Part shown: one piece after another, positions 20,669 to 30,630 of the stretch
How the letters are laid out: each line of letters begins with the position of its first letter
How positions within the stretch are numbered: position 1 is the first letter of the stretch
Source of the DNA: Sulfurovum sp. enrichment culture clone C5
GTDB taxonomy: Bacteria; Campylobacterota; Campylobacteria; Campylobacterales; Sulfurovaceae
Length of the DNA: 50,496 nt
Assembly: GCA_001493195.1 (NCBI GenBank)
Contig: FAXN01000092.1
Location: 1-50,496 of the forward strand
Reading direction: 5' to 3'
Position numbers and translations under genes: made by a program
The notes under the pieces: model-generated
What the model was told of the DNA's origin: nothing
What the model saw: only the letters and a program-made list of their open reading frames with translations
Database searches by the model: none

Positions 20669-21532
20669 ATTAAAAAATTATTTCAAAGTTTTGCATCAAA
20701 GCATCAATATCTTGATTTTGAGCAATCAATTGATTATTTTTCTATATTTGGCGGCACAGTTAAAATAGAGCTTGATTATTTTGCCACTCTCTTTGAGTTT
20801 ATAGAAGATAAATTTCTTCATAACATTGATAGCATATCTTCACAAATAGAACCGACATATATTCTAGAAAGCCCATACAGAGAAGTTCTTATGGCGGTCG
20901 CCAGAGGAGATGGTAAGATATACTCATCTATCAAGAAAGCTAGATTAAAAGAAAGTCTAGGTGAGAATATAATAGAAGATTTAACAAAATTGGAAATTAT
21001 TAGATTAGAAGAATCAAAAGAGCTTGAGTCAAATTCTTTGAAAAAATATAGAATACAATCAAAACTTAGATTTGAAAAACCATTTTTGAGATTTTGGTTT
21101 GGTTTTGTTGAGCCTTTCAGGGAAGATTTGGAAGCTGGTATACATACCAACTTCATAGAATATTTTAAAGCACATTATGAGAGATTGAGAAGCCTTGTTT
21201 TTGAGCAACTTTGTGAAGAATTTCTTGTTGACTATTATGCAGAAAGAGGCATTAATATCGTTTTTTCTGGTAGTTATTGGGATAAGGATAATGAATTTGA
21301 TATAGTCGCCATTATGCATTCTAAAGAAATTATTTTAGCTGAATGTAAGTACAAAGATAGAAAAGTTTGTAAAAATGAATTAACAAAATTAAAATTAAAA
21401 GCATCGCAATCAAATTTGATAGCGAAACATTGGGTGCTTTTTTCTAAACAAGGTTTTTCAGTTGAATTAAAAAATTCAAAAGATAAAGATTTGTTGCTTT
21501 TTGATTTACAAGATTTATCACAATGGAAATAA
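20669..21532 (+). CDS. DUF234-like protein with C-terminal PD-(D/E)XK-like domain; apparent ATT start
   Basis: Frame is open upstream of the listed ATG at 20891 back to a stop at 20651-20653; reading from ATT 20669 gives (M)KKLFQSFASKHQYLDFEQSIDYFSIFGGTVKIELDYFATLFEF...; later NEFDIVA(x10)ILAECKYK nuclease-like motif. Confidence 0.65.
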   Translation: MKKLFQSFASKHQYLDFEQSIDYFSIFGGTVKIELDYFATLFEFIEDKFLHNIDSISSQIEPTYILESPYREVLMAVARGDGKIYSSIKKARLKESLGENIIEDLTKLEIIRLEESKELESNSLKKYRIQSKLRFEKPFLRFWFGFVEPFREDLEAGIHTNFIEYFKAHYERLRSLVFEQLCEEFLVDYYAERGINIVFSGSYWDKDNEFDIVAIMHSKEIILAECKYKDRKVCKNELTKLKLKASQSNLIAKHWVLFSKQGFSVELKNSKDKDLLLFDLQDLSQWK

Positions 21533-22648
21533 TTATTTTTTATTTTCTTCTATAGCATTTCTGTGTGATTTAAAATCTTTTGTAAATGTATGAACCCCAT
21601 CTTTGTTTTTTACAAAGTATAGATAATCTGTTTTGCTTGGATTTATTGCAGCATCTATGGCTTCCATAGAAACTGAACCAGCAGGGGAATCTGGCAAACC
21701 ATAATTCTTATATGTATTGAAAGTAGTATTATCGTTTTTTATTCTTTCAGGCGTTACTGCAATATGTGAATATTTGCCATAATTTAATGTGCCGTCCATT
21801 TGAAGTCTCATATTTTTTGCTATTCTATTATCTATGACGGACGAAATTATCGGCATTTCTTTTTTGTTTGCCGCTTCTTTTTGTATGATTGAAGCTTTAG
21901 TAAGAATTTTATTCCATTTTTCTTTATCGTATTTGTTAAAGTATTTTGTTGCCAATTTATCATATTTTTGTTCTGATGGCTTTAAAAGAAATTCCACCAA
22001 TTTTTTTTCATTCATATTTGTATTTGCAAAATATGTATCTGAAACAATCCCTGCTTCTTTATAGGATGATTGTTTTGTATACTCTTCCATTAAAATTTCT
22101 TTATTTAAGTTCATTTGATTTGCAACATTTTCAAAAAATATATCCAAAGTTTCACCTGGTATTAGGGTGATGCGACTATCTATCCCTTTTGTTTTTGTAT
22201 TTGCAATTTTGTACAAAAAACTAATCCTAGATAATGTTTCATTTTTGTCAAAATAAATTATTCCAGCTCTTGGCGTACCTAAGATAGCAAGCATATATCT
22301 ATCGATAATGTTTACTTTGTATCCTTGTTGTTTTAGTCCATCTATAACTTGAGTTATTCCGCCATATTTGATATTGATTTTTTCTTTCGGTTGTATAGAC
22401 TCAAAAATATACAACACAAATATTGTAAATACAATAGATATAAATGCCACAAATACTCTCAGAAATTTATTTTTTTTAACCTCTTTTTGCGGATTTTTTA
22501 TTTTATTTGGTATTGTATTGTTTCTTTTTCTTGGTACTCTTTTTATTGTACTAGGTGTGCTTTTCTTTTGTTTTGGAGTAGTTTTCGTTGTATTTGATAT
22601 GCTTTTTCTTTTTCTTTGGACATTATTACTTTTTATTTCCTTTGCCAA
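21533..22648 (-). CDS. mltG: Endolytic transglycosylase MltG (YceG-like)
   Basis: ASIIQKEAANKKEMPIISSVIDNRI, LQMDGTLNYG, YGLPDSPAGSVSMEAIDAAINPSKTDYLYFV signature. Confidence 0.94.
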   Translation of the reverse strand: MAKEIKSNNVQRKRKSISNTTKTTPKQKKSTPSTIKRVPRKRNNTIPNKIKNPQKEVKKNKFLRVFVAFISIVFTIFVLYIFESIQPKEKINIKYGGITQVIDGLKQQGYKVNIIDRYMLAILGTPRAGIIYFDKNETLSRISFLYKIANTKTKGIDSRITLIPGETLDIFFENVANQMNLNKEILMEEYTKQSSYKEAGIVSDTYFANTNMNEKKLVEFLLKPSEQKYDKLATKYFNKYDKEKWNKILTKASIIQKEAANKKEMPIISSVIDNRIAKNMRLQMDGTLNYGKYSHIAVTPERIKNDNTTFNTYKNYGLPDSPAGSVSMEAIDAAINPSKTDYLYFVKNKDGVHTFTKDFKSHRNAIEENKK

Positions 22649-22658
22649 AATCGCTTCC

Positions 22659-23864
22659 TTACTCGTTTCTAAGTGCCGTTATAGGATCTATTTGAGATGC
22701 TTTTTTGGCTGGATATAGCGAAGATATGATGATAATAAAAATTGTTCCGAGTATTATCATCATATAATCACTAAGCATTAAATCAATTGGCAACTTAGTG
22801 GTGCCATATACATCTTCTGGTAAAGTAATAATATCAAAATTTTCAAGTATCCATTTCCCGATAACACCAAGAATAGAACCGCTTATTAGTCCAGCCATTC
22901 CTATTATAAGACCTAATCTAAAAAATATACTACTTATTTCAGCCTTTGTGGCGCCTAATGTTTTTAGTAGTGCTATTTCATTTCTTCTACTCATTACGGT
23001 CATTAAAATTGAAGAAATTATATTTAATGAAGCTACTAATATTATTAGTAAAAGTACTAAAAAAAGTGCCTTTTTTTCCATCTGCATTGCTGCAAAAAAG
23101 CTACCATTTTGTTGCCACCATCCTTCTATAACTAGGTTTTCGGACAAAGTTGGTTCAATGTCTTTTATAGTACTCATCGGATCTTTTGCATAAATATGAA
23201 CACCGTCATAAAAACCTTTTGGTTTGTCTAGAATTTTTTCAAATGCTTCAAGTGTTGTATATATTATAGCTTTGTCATAAGCTTTTAATCCACTTTTAAA
23301 TACACCATCAATCATAAATCTTTTTTGTAGTGGCATGGTATCAAACCCGATTGCTTGTTGTTCTGAAAAATATAATGTTATTTTATTTCCAGTCGATACA
23401 TTCATTTCATTCGACAACCCATCGCCTATAATAATTTTAAATGGTATATCCGCTGTGCTATTTGCATTTTTAAAAATTTCATTTATTTCACTTTCTTTTT
23501 TGAAATCAACACCATACAAAAGACTTCCTTGGACCATTGAGTCATTTTTGCTTATTATTTGAGTTGTATAGTATGGACTAAATTTTAAATCAGGAAATTT
23601 TTTTTGAAGGTTTGATATCAGATTGTCATCTATCTCGTTTGGCATAATTGAAGTTATAGTTAAAGGATAATTCATAACAAATAATTTTTTTTCAAACTCT
23701 TTTTGTGTTCCATTCATTATTCCCATCGCGAGCATCAATACCATTACGCCAGCAGCAATTCCAAGATAAGCTAAGATGGCTGCTATAAATATAAAAGGAT
23801 TATCGCGATCATATTTTAAATAATGTCTAATAATGGAATTAATAAATAAATTATTTTTATTCAT
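22659..23864 (-). CDS. Lipoprotein-releasing ABC transporter permease (LolC/LolE family)
   Basis: FtsX-like permease; natural start [16 protein letters not shown] at 23864 overlaps the secA stop (TAATG), so the 23906 start in the ORF track is likely too long. Confidence 0.88.
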   Translation of the reverse strand: MNKNNLFINSIIRHYLKYDRDNPFIFIAAILAYLGIAAGVMVLMLAMGIMNGTQKEFEKKLFVMNYPLTITSIMPNEIDDNLISNLQKKFPDLKFSPYYTTQIISKNDSMVQGSLLYGVDFKKESEINEIFKNANSTADIPFKIIIGDGLSNEMNVSTGNKITLYFSEQQAIGFDTMPLQKRFMIDGVFKSGLKAYDKAIIYTTLEAFEKILDKPKGFYDGVHIYAKDPMSTIKDIEPTLSENLVIEGWWQQNGSFFAAMQMEKKALFLVLLLIILVASLNIISSILMTVMSRRNEIALLKTLGATKAEISSIFFRLGLIIGMAGLISGSILGVIGKWILENFDIITLPEDVYGTTKLPIDLMLSDYMMIILGTIFIIIISSLYPAKKASQIDPITALRNE

Positions 23865-26461
23865 TATGCGAGCAAGCCTTTTTTTGGTCCACTTGTTCCA
23901 CAACAATTTTTATATTTTTTTCCACTTCCACAAGGGCAATCATCATTTCTTTTTGGTCTTTTTGCAGAAGCTGGTGTTTTGGCATTATTTTTTGGTTTTT
24001 CCAAGTCTTGTGCCATTTCATTCTTCATATTTTCTATATGCTCTTGTTCGTCTGTTTCGTCCAAAAAGTCTAATTGTATAATTTGTAAAGTTTTTACAGC
24101 TTCAAATTTTATTCTATTTATTAAATCTGCAAATAGACGGAAACTATCTTGTTTGTATTCAGTTAATGGATCTTTTTGATTGTATCCTCTTAGTCCAATA
24201 CCTGTTTTTAGCGTATCCATTTCATACAAATGCTCTCTCCACTCTTTGTCCAAGATTTGCAGATAAAGTATTCTTTCTATTTCCTCTCTTTGTTCTTTTA
24301 TAACTTTTGACATTTTTAACTCATATTGAGCTGTTGTTTTGTCATATACAAAACTATTTAATTCATCGTAATTTTTATTTTTTAACTTATTTATATCTAC
24401 TATAAACATTAATTCTTCTTGCAACATAAGCTGAAGTTTTTCTAAATTAAAATCAGATTCGTCCATTGACTCATATATTTCGCATTCTGATAGTACATGA
24501 TTTATATATTCAACTCTGTTTTCTGCTATTTTAGATGAGATATCAAAATTTGTATCTAAAAGTTGATTTCTAAAACCATATATTGCTTTTCTTTGATGGT
24601 TTGCTACATCGTCATATTCCAATATATGCTTTCTTGATTCATAGTGCATATTTTCGACTTTTTTCTGTGCTTTTTCAATATTTCTTGTTACAAGTTTTGA
24701 ATCTATAAAATCACCCTCTTGAACACCTATTTTATTCATGATATTTCTGATTTTTTCGCCACCAAAAATTCTTAGAAGATTGTCATCCAAGCTTAGATAA
24801 AATTGACTTTCTCCAGGATCTCCTTGTCTTCCACTTCTTCCTCTTAATTGATTATCTATCCTTCTACTTTCATGTCTTTCTGTTCCAAGTATATAAAGAC
24901 CACCAAGTTCTCTTACTTCATCTGTGATTTTTATATCAACGCCACGCCCAGCCATATTTGTTGCAACTGTAACAGCACCTTTTTCTCCAGCACGCATAAT
25001 AATCTCCGCTTCTTGCTCATGATTTTTTGCATTAAGCACATTGTGGGTAATTTTCTCTTTTTTTAGTCTAGTGTTTATCATTTCACTTTTTTCTATTGAA
25101 GCAGTACCTACTAAAACAGGCTGCCCTTTTGCATGAAGTTCTTTTATTTTTTTTACAACAGCATCAAGTTTTTCTCTCTCCGTATTATAAATAAGATCAT
25201 TTTTGTCTATTCTCATTGCTGGAATATTTGTAGGGATAGATATAACATCTAGATTATATATTTGAGCAAACTCACTAGCTTCTGTTTGTGCTGTTCCTGT
25301 CATTCCAGCAAGTTTATTATATGATCTAAAATAGTTTTGGTATGTAATTTCAGCTAGAGTTTGGCTCTCTTCTTTTATGGCAACACCTTCTTTTGCTTCT
25401 AGTGCTTGATGTAATCCTTCACTATATCTTCTGCCTTCGCTTAGTCTGCCTGTAAATTCATCAACTATTATGATTTCACCATCTTTTACTACATAGTCAA
25501 CATCTTTTTCAAATAGATATTGTGCTTTTAGTGCTTGATCTAGATGATGAGAAAGAGCAGCATTCTCTAAACTATATAGATTATCTACTCCAAATAGTTC
25601 TTGAGCTTTACTAAGTCCATCTTCTGTCATGATAATAACACGATTTTTTTCATCGACTATAAAATCACCAGTTGTAACTTCAGGTTCTCCAGCTCTTGTC
25701 TCCTTTTTTTCGCCTCTTGTCATTTGTAAGGCTATTTTATTTGCAGCATCATAATGTTTTTGATCTCTTCTTGCTGGTCCTGATATGATCAATGGTGTTC
25801 TGGCTTCATCTATCAATATCGAGTCAACTTCATCTACAATGGCAAAGTTATGTTCTCTTTGCACTTTGTCTTCTGCTCTAACTTTCATATTGTCTCTAAG
25901 ATAATCAAAACCATATTCATTGTTTGTGCCATACGTTATATCTGCATAGTATTGTGCTTTTCTTGTTTGTTCATCGTATTGACCAGATATTATACAACCA
26001 GTACTAAAACCTAAAAATTCATAAAGTTTCCCCATTTGCTCGGAATCCCTTTTTGCTAGATAGTCATTTACTGTAACTACATGCACTCCTTTACCGCTCA
26101 TTGCATTTAAAATAACTGCCAGTGTTGCTACAAGTGTTTTACCTTCACCAGTTTTCATCTCTGCTATATCACCTTGATGCAAAACAAGTCCACCAACCAA
26201 CTGTACATCAAAATGACGTAGCCCTAAAACTCTTTTACTTGCTTCTCTTGTTATCGCAAATGATTCATTTAAAACATCTTCAATTGTTTTGCTTCCATTC
26301 TGGACGCTTGTTTTTAGTTCTAAAAAAGCATTTTTAAGTTCATCATCACTTAGGTTCAAATAGTCTTTTTCCAAAGCGTTGATTTTTTCAACTCTATTTG
26401 ATAGTTTTTTTACTTTTTTGTCGTTTTGTGTTCCAAAAATTTTATTTAAAATGCCCAACAT
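23864..26461 (-). CDS. secA: Preprotein translocase subunit SecA
   Basis: [33 protein letters not shown]-terminal [17 protein letters not shown] zinc motif. Confidence 0.98.
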   Translation of the reverse strand: MLGILNKIFGTQNDKKVKKLSNRVEKINALEKDYLNLSDDELKNAFLELKTSVQNGSKTIEDVLNESFAITREASKRVLGLRHFDVQLVGGLVLHQGDIAEMKTGEGKTLVATLAVILNAMSGKGVHVVTVNDYLAKRDSEQMGKLYEFLGFSTGCIISGQYDEQTRKAQYYADITYGTNNEYGFDYLRDNMKVRAEDKVQREHNFAIVDEVDSILIDEARTPLIISGPARRDQKHYDAANKIALQMTRGEKKETRAGEPEVTTGDFIVDEKNRVIIMTEDGLSKAQELFGVDNLYSLENAALSHHLDQALKAQYLFEKDVDYVVKDGEIIIVDEFTGRLSEGRRYSEGLHQALEAKEGVAIKEESQTLAEITYQNYFRSYNKLAGMTGTAQTEASEFAQIYNLDVISIPTNIPAMRIDKNDLIYNTEREKLDAVVKKIKELHAKGQPVLVGTASIEKSEMINTRLKKEKITHNVLNAKNHEQEAEIIMRAGEKGAVTVATNMAGRGVDIKITDEVRELGGLYILGTERHESRRIDNQLRGRSGRQGDPGESQFYLSLDDNLLRIFGGEKIRNIMNKIGVQEGDFIDSKLVTRNIEKAQKKVENMHYESRKHILEYDDVANHQRKAIYGFRNQLLDTNFDISSKIAENRVEYINHVLSECEIYESMDESDFNLEKLQLMLQEELMFIVDINKLKNKNYDELNSFVYDKTTAQYELKMSKVIKEQREEIERILYLQILDKEWREHLYEMDTLKTGIGLRGYNQKDPLTEYKQDSFRLFADLINRIKFEAVKTLQIIQLDFLDETDEQEHIENMKNEMAQDLEKPKNNAKTPASAKRPKRNDDCPCGSGKKYKNCCGTSGPKKGLLA

Positions 26462-26634
26462 ATTCTTTTTGCCTGTCCGTTTATTTTGATAAGGATACTT
26501 CTAAAGTCTTTTTAGAGGTGTCCTTTAGTATAATGTGTAAGTATTTTACCAAAAAAATGTAAAAGTATTGTTACGCCATTTTTTCACAATTTTTTGTAAT
26601 AATCTCATATCAAATATATTTTTAGGATAGTTAA

Positions 26635-27161
26635 ATGAAATTAAAACTTTTATTTTTTTATTTTTTACAATTTTTATTAGTGCTGATGGTATAAAGTTGC
26701 CAGTATCTTTTGATGCAACATTTACCCAAGAGATTATTTCTCCTAAAAACAAAAAGATAATATATAAAGGCAAGGTTCTTTATAGTGATAAATCACTTCT
26801 CAAATGGATATATTCATCTCCAACCAAAAAGGATGTTTGTACAAATGGCAAAGAGTTGGTTATTGTTGATAATGATTTGGAGCAAGTATCTTTTTATACT
26901 ATAAATAAAGGCTTCAATCTCCCAGAAGTTTTAAAAAGTGCAAAAAAAGATACTAGTGGAGTATTTTTAGCAAAATATCAAAAGAAAAACTACAATATAA
27001 AACTAAATAACAATGGCGAGTTATTGCAAGTTTTTTATATTGACGACTTGGACAATAAAGTTACTATCACTTTTGATGATATGAAATACAAAAATAGCAG
27101 TACATCAAGCGAAAAATTAAAGTGTGTTATTCCAAAAAATTATGATATATCTAGAGGTTGA
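26635..27161 (+). CDS. lolA: Outer-membrane lipoprotein carrier LolA-like, with reading-frame interruption in signal peptide
   Basis: SD-preceded ATG at 26635 (MKLKLLFFYFLQ..) is in frame +1 relative to the body; the body (ISADGIKLPVSFDATFTQEI..KGKVLYSDKSLLKWIYSSPTKKDVCTNGKELVIVDNDLEQVSFY) is LolA-like and open from 26631 but without ATG/GTG before TTG 26697. Confidence 0.7.
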
Positions 27162-27217
27162 TTAATATTTTTATCTCTTTTAGATAAAATACGCACAAAT
27201 AAATATAAGGAATTAGC

Positions 27218-28813
27218 TTGCTATCTACAGTAAATTTAACTCAAAGATATGGTAAAAGAGTACTATTTGATAAAATAAATATAACACTTGACGCAGGAAA
27301 AAGATATGGTTTGATCGGTGCTAATGGTGCTGGAAAGTCAACATTTATCAAAATTTTATCAGGAGAGATTGAACAAACCGATGGAGAAGTTCAGCTCCAA
27401 TCAGGTGTAAAACTAGGGGTTCTTGGTCAAAATCAATACGCGTTTGAAGATTTCACTCTAAAAGATGCAGTTCTTTATGGCAATAGAAAACTTTACGATG
27501 CTCAAAAAGAAAAAGAGCGACTTTACATGGAAGGCAATTTTGATAGTGATGAAGTAAACAATCGTTTAGCAGAGCTTGAAATGATTTGTGCAGATGAAGA
27601 TCCAACTTATGAAAGTGATGTAAAGATAGAAAAACTTTTAGAAGTTCTTGGATTTCCAGCTTCACAGCATGACAATCTCATGAGTTCACTTACTGGTGGC
27701 GATAAGTTTAAGATTCTTCTTGCTCAAGTATTATTTTTAAAGCCAGATGTATTGCTCCTAGACGAGCCTACAAATAACCTCGATATAGAAACTATCAGTT
27801 GGCTTGAAAATGAACTTCAAAGACATGAGGGGACATTGCTTATCATCTCGCATGATAGACATTTTATAAACAATGTTGTTACTAACATACTTGACCTTGA
27901 TTTTCAAAATATCAGAGAGTTTACAGGAAACTATGACGATTGGTATATAGCTGCAAACTTAATCGCCAAACAAGCACAAACAGATAGAGATAAAGCTCTA
28001 AAAGAGAAAGGTGATTTGGAGAAATTTATAGCTAGATTTAGCGCGAATGCTTCAAAAGCAAAACAAGCTACAAGTCGTCAAAAACAACTTGAAAAACTTG
28101 ATATAGCTGATGTTAAACTCTCATCAAGAAGAGATCCTTCTATCATGTTTAAACCAAATAGAGATATAGGAAATGAAGTTTTAGAGGTTATAGATATTTG
28201 TCATAATTATGGCACATTACAAGCGTTGAAAGACATCTCTTTCAAAGTAAAGAAAGGTGATAAAATAGCCCTTATTGGTTCAAATGGAGCAGGAAAAACA
28301 ACTTTGCTTGAAATCCTTATGGGCAAAATAAAACCAACAAGTGGTAAATTTAACTGGGGACAAACAGTATTTACAACCTATTTCCCACAAAATACAACAG
28401 ACCTCATACAAGGGGAAGATATTCTTCCACAATGGATTCAAAACTTTGATCCAAAATGGCATATTGATGAGATAAGAAAATGTTTAGGTAGAATGCTTTT
28501 TACAGGCGAAGAGCAAACAAAAAAAGTAAGTGCTTGTAGTGGTGGAGAAAAACATCGTTTAATGCTTTCTAAAATGATGATGGATAGTGCAAACTTTTTA
28601 ATTCTTGATGAGCCAAATAACCATCTTGACCTTGAGGCTATCATAGCACTTGGTGAAGCACTATATGAATATCAAGGTGGGGTTATATGTGTAACTCATG
28701 ACCGTGAGCTAATAGATGCTTTTGCAAATCGTATCATTAAAATACTTCCTGACGGAAGCTTGATTGATTTTGAAGGCGACTATGAAGCATTTGTCGAGGA
28801 GTATGGGCATTAA
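27218..28813 (+). CDS. ABC-F family ATP-binding protein (Uup/YbiT-like)
   Basis: Two ATPase domains (GANGAGKSTFIKIL, GSNGAGKTTLLEIL), linker between; TTG start. Confidence 0.93.
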   Translation: MLSTVNLTQRYGKRVLFDKINITLDAGKRYGLIGANGAGKSTFIKILSGEIEQTDGEVQLQSGVKLGVLGQNQYAFEDFTLKDAVLYGNRKLYDAQKEKERLYMEGNFDSDEVNNRLAELEMICADEDPTYESDVKIEKLLEVLGFPASQHDNLMSSLTGGDKFKILLAQVLFLKPDVLLLDEPTNNLDIETISWLENELQRHEGTLLIISHDRHFINNVVTNILDLDFQNIREFTGNYDDWYIAANLIAKQAQTDRDKALKEKGDLEKFIARFSANASKAKQATSRQKQLEKLDIADVKLSSRRDPSIMFKPNRDIGNEVLEVIDICHNYGTLQALKDISFKVKKGDKIALIGSNGAGKTTLLEILMGKIKPTSGKFNWGQTVFTTYFPQNTTDLIQGEDILPQWIQNFDPKWHIDEIRKCLGRMLFTGEEQTKKVSACSGGEKHRLMLSKMMMDSANFLILDEPNNHLDLEAIIALGEALYEYQGGVICVTHDRELIDAFANRIIKILPDGSLIDFEGDYEAFVEEYGH

Positions 28814-28831
28814 TTTGACTTTTTTTCACAG

Positions 28832-28861
28832 GAAAGTCTGCTAGGTAGCAAGCAGACTTTC
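28832..28861 (+). terminator. Strong hairpin downstream of ABC-F gene (possible terminator or processing site)
   Basis: GAAAGTCTGCT-AGGTAGCA-AGCAGACTTTC perfect 11-bp stem; T-tract lies upstream rather than downstream. Confidence 0.45.
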
Positions 28862-28980
28862 TGCTAAACCTATCCAATGAATATACCTCAATAAAATTAA
28901 TCTAAAATATCAATTTTTATAATATCTTATTAAGTATTATTAAATTATAATCTTAATCATAATTTTACAAAGGAGACAAT

Positions 28981-29364
28981 ATGACATTTGCTGAATCTAT
29001 AAACACATGTTTTAAACAAAAGTATGCTGACTTTAATGGGAGAGCTTCTAGAAGTGAATATTGGTGGTTTGTTCTACTTTACTTTATAGTATTGGTAGCG
29101 GCATCAATTTTATCAGGAGGAGTAGTTGATTCATCAACTGGCGAAATTTCAATGATTGGTGTAATTATATTTTTGTTAGTTATTGCCGTATTCTTAGTTC
29201 CAGCTATTGCAGTATCTGTGAGAAGACTTCATGATATTGATAAAAGTGGTTGGTGGTATCTAATAAACTTAGTTCCTTATGTTGGAGGACTTGTATTTCT
29301 TGTTCTTATGGTTTTACCACCAAAAGAGCCAAATAGATTTGGTGATGCACCATCTTTAAGTTAA
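28981..29364 (+). CDS. DUF805 family membrane protein
   Basis: FNGRASRSEYWWFVLLYFIV, VSVRRLHDIDKSGWWYLI, EPNRFGDAP. Confidence 0.92.
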   Translation: MTFAESINTCFKQKYADFNGRASRSEYWWFVLLYFIVLVAASILSGGVVDSSTGEISMIGVIIFLLVIAVFLVPAIAVSVRRLHDIDKSGWWYLINLVPYVGGLVFLVLMVLPPKEPNRFGDAPSLS

Positions 29365-29368
29365 AATA

Positions 29369-29392
29369 AGCATAAGCATTTATGCTTATGCT
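29369..29392. terminator. Bidirectional terminator hairpin between convergent DUF805 and yebC genes
   Basis: AGCATAAGCAT-TT-ATGCTTATGCT perfect 11-bp stem; overlaps the yebC stop codon. Confidence 0.7.
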
Positions 29393-30123
29393 AAATTCGT
29401 ATAAACTACCTGCACATCCTCATCATCTTCTAATTTTTCGATAAGAATTTCCACTTCATTCATCTGTTCTTCTGTGATTTCAATAGGAGTATTTGGTATA
29501 AACTCCAAAGTCGATTTGCTTACTTCTATGCCTTGTTTCTCGAGGGCATGGCTAAGTTCTCCAAAAGATGTAAAATCACCATAAATTCTTATGATTGGTT
29601 TATCATCGCCATTTTCTTGTGCTTCCACATCTTCTTCTATCTCTTCAAGTCCAAAATCTATAAGCTCAAGCTCAAGCTCTTCTAAATCTATGTTGTCTTT
29701 TTTATCAAATACAAAAACAGCTTTTCTAGTAAACATAAAATCAAGCGCTCCAGATGTTAGCATCTCGGCTTTATTTCGTACTAACACAGCTTTGACATTG
29801 GCAACTGTTCTAGTATGGTTATCTGTCGCACATTCGATTATAAGCTGAACTCCATAAGGACCTTTTGCTTCATATCTAATCTCTTTTATATCTGCTGTAT
29901 CTTTTCCGCTTGCTCTCTTGATCGCATTATCGATAACATCTTTTGGTACATTTTCTGCTTTTGCATTTTGTATGATAGTTCTTAGTTTGGCATTTTGATC
30001 TGGATCAGGTACTCCATCTTTTGCTGCCATAGTGATGAGTTTGCTGTATTTTGGAAATACTTTTGACATATTTCCCCATCTTTTCATTTTGGCTGCTTTA
30101 CGATATTCAAAGGCTCTTCCCAT
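29386..30123 (-). CDS. yebC: YebC/PmpR family DNA-binding protein
   Basis: MGRAFEYRKAAKMKRWGNMSKVFPKYSKLITMAAKDG; YebC family. Confidence 0.95.
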   Translation of the reverse strand: MGRAFEYRKAAKMKRWGNMSKVFPKYSKLITMAAKDGVPDPDQNAKLRTIIQNAKAENVPKDVIDNAIKRASGKDTADIKEIRYEAKGPYGVQLIIECATDNHTRTVANVKAVLVRNKAEMLTSGALDFMFTRKAVFVFDKKDNIDLEELELELIDFGLEEIEEDVEAQENGDDKPIIRIYGDFTSFGELSHALEKQGIEVSKSTLEFIPNTPIEITEEQMNEVEILIEKLEDDEDVQVVYTNLA

Positions 30124-30226
30124 GATTACTCCTGATATATTTTGATGGTATTATACAATGAGGCTCTTTAGGAGTCGCTTTTATTGTGTTTTGCTATAAT
30201 TTCACATTATTTTAAAAGAGGCAAAA

Positions 30227-30544
30227 ATGGATATAGAAGAGTTGGAGCAGTTTATAGGCACGCATGATGGAGTGATGTTGTATTTTAGCGGTGAGAATTG
30301 CAGTGTGTGTGATGCGTTAAAGCCAAAAGTAAAAGAGGTCATAGAGACAAATTTTCCTAAAATTGAGCAGGTGTATATCAAAACACAAGAAAATATAGAG
30401 ATAGCTTCACAAGTCGGTGTGTTTAGTGTTCCAACAATCATAATATATCTAGATGGTAAGGAGTTTTTGCGAGAAGGTAGAAATGTGAGTCTCGTGGAGT
30501 TTGCTGCCAAACTCTCAAGACCTTACAATATGATGTTTGATTAA
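30227..30544 (+). CDS. Thioredoxin-like protein
   Basis: MLYFSGENCSVCDALKPKV active site CSVC, GVFSVPTIIIYLDGKE cis-Pro. Confidence 0.9.
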   Translation: MDIEELEQFIGTHDGVMLYFSGENCSVCDALKPKVKEVIETNFPKIEQVYIKTQENIEIASQVGVFSVPTIIIYLDGKEFLREGRNVSLVEFAAKLSRPYNMMFD

Positions 30545-30630
30545 AAAAACAAGACTAACATAGTGCAATAGTCGATTAAGCCTTGCTTGGATATAATATT
30601 TAAACTTTTTAGTCATATAAAGGGAGTCGG

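Noticed and set aside
22368-22718. Phe-rich plus-strand ORFs opposite mltG start
   Set aside because: Composition reflects the reverse complement of the Lys/Asn-rich N-terminus of MltG; not a credible membrane protein.
26697-27161. lolA beginning at TTG 26697 as given in the ORF track
   Set aside because: This start would remove the signal peptide; hydrophobic codons continue upstream in the same frame and an SD-preceded ATG lies at 26635.
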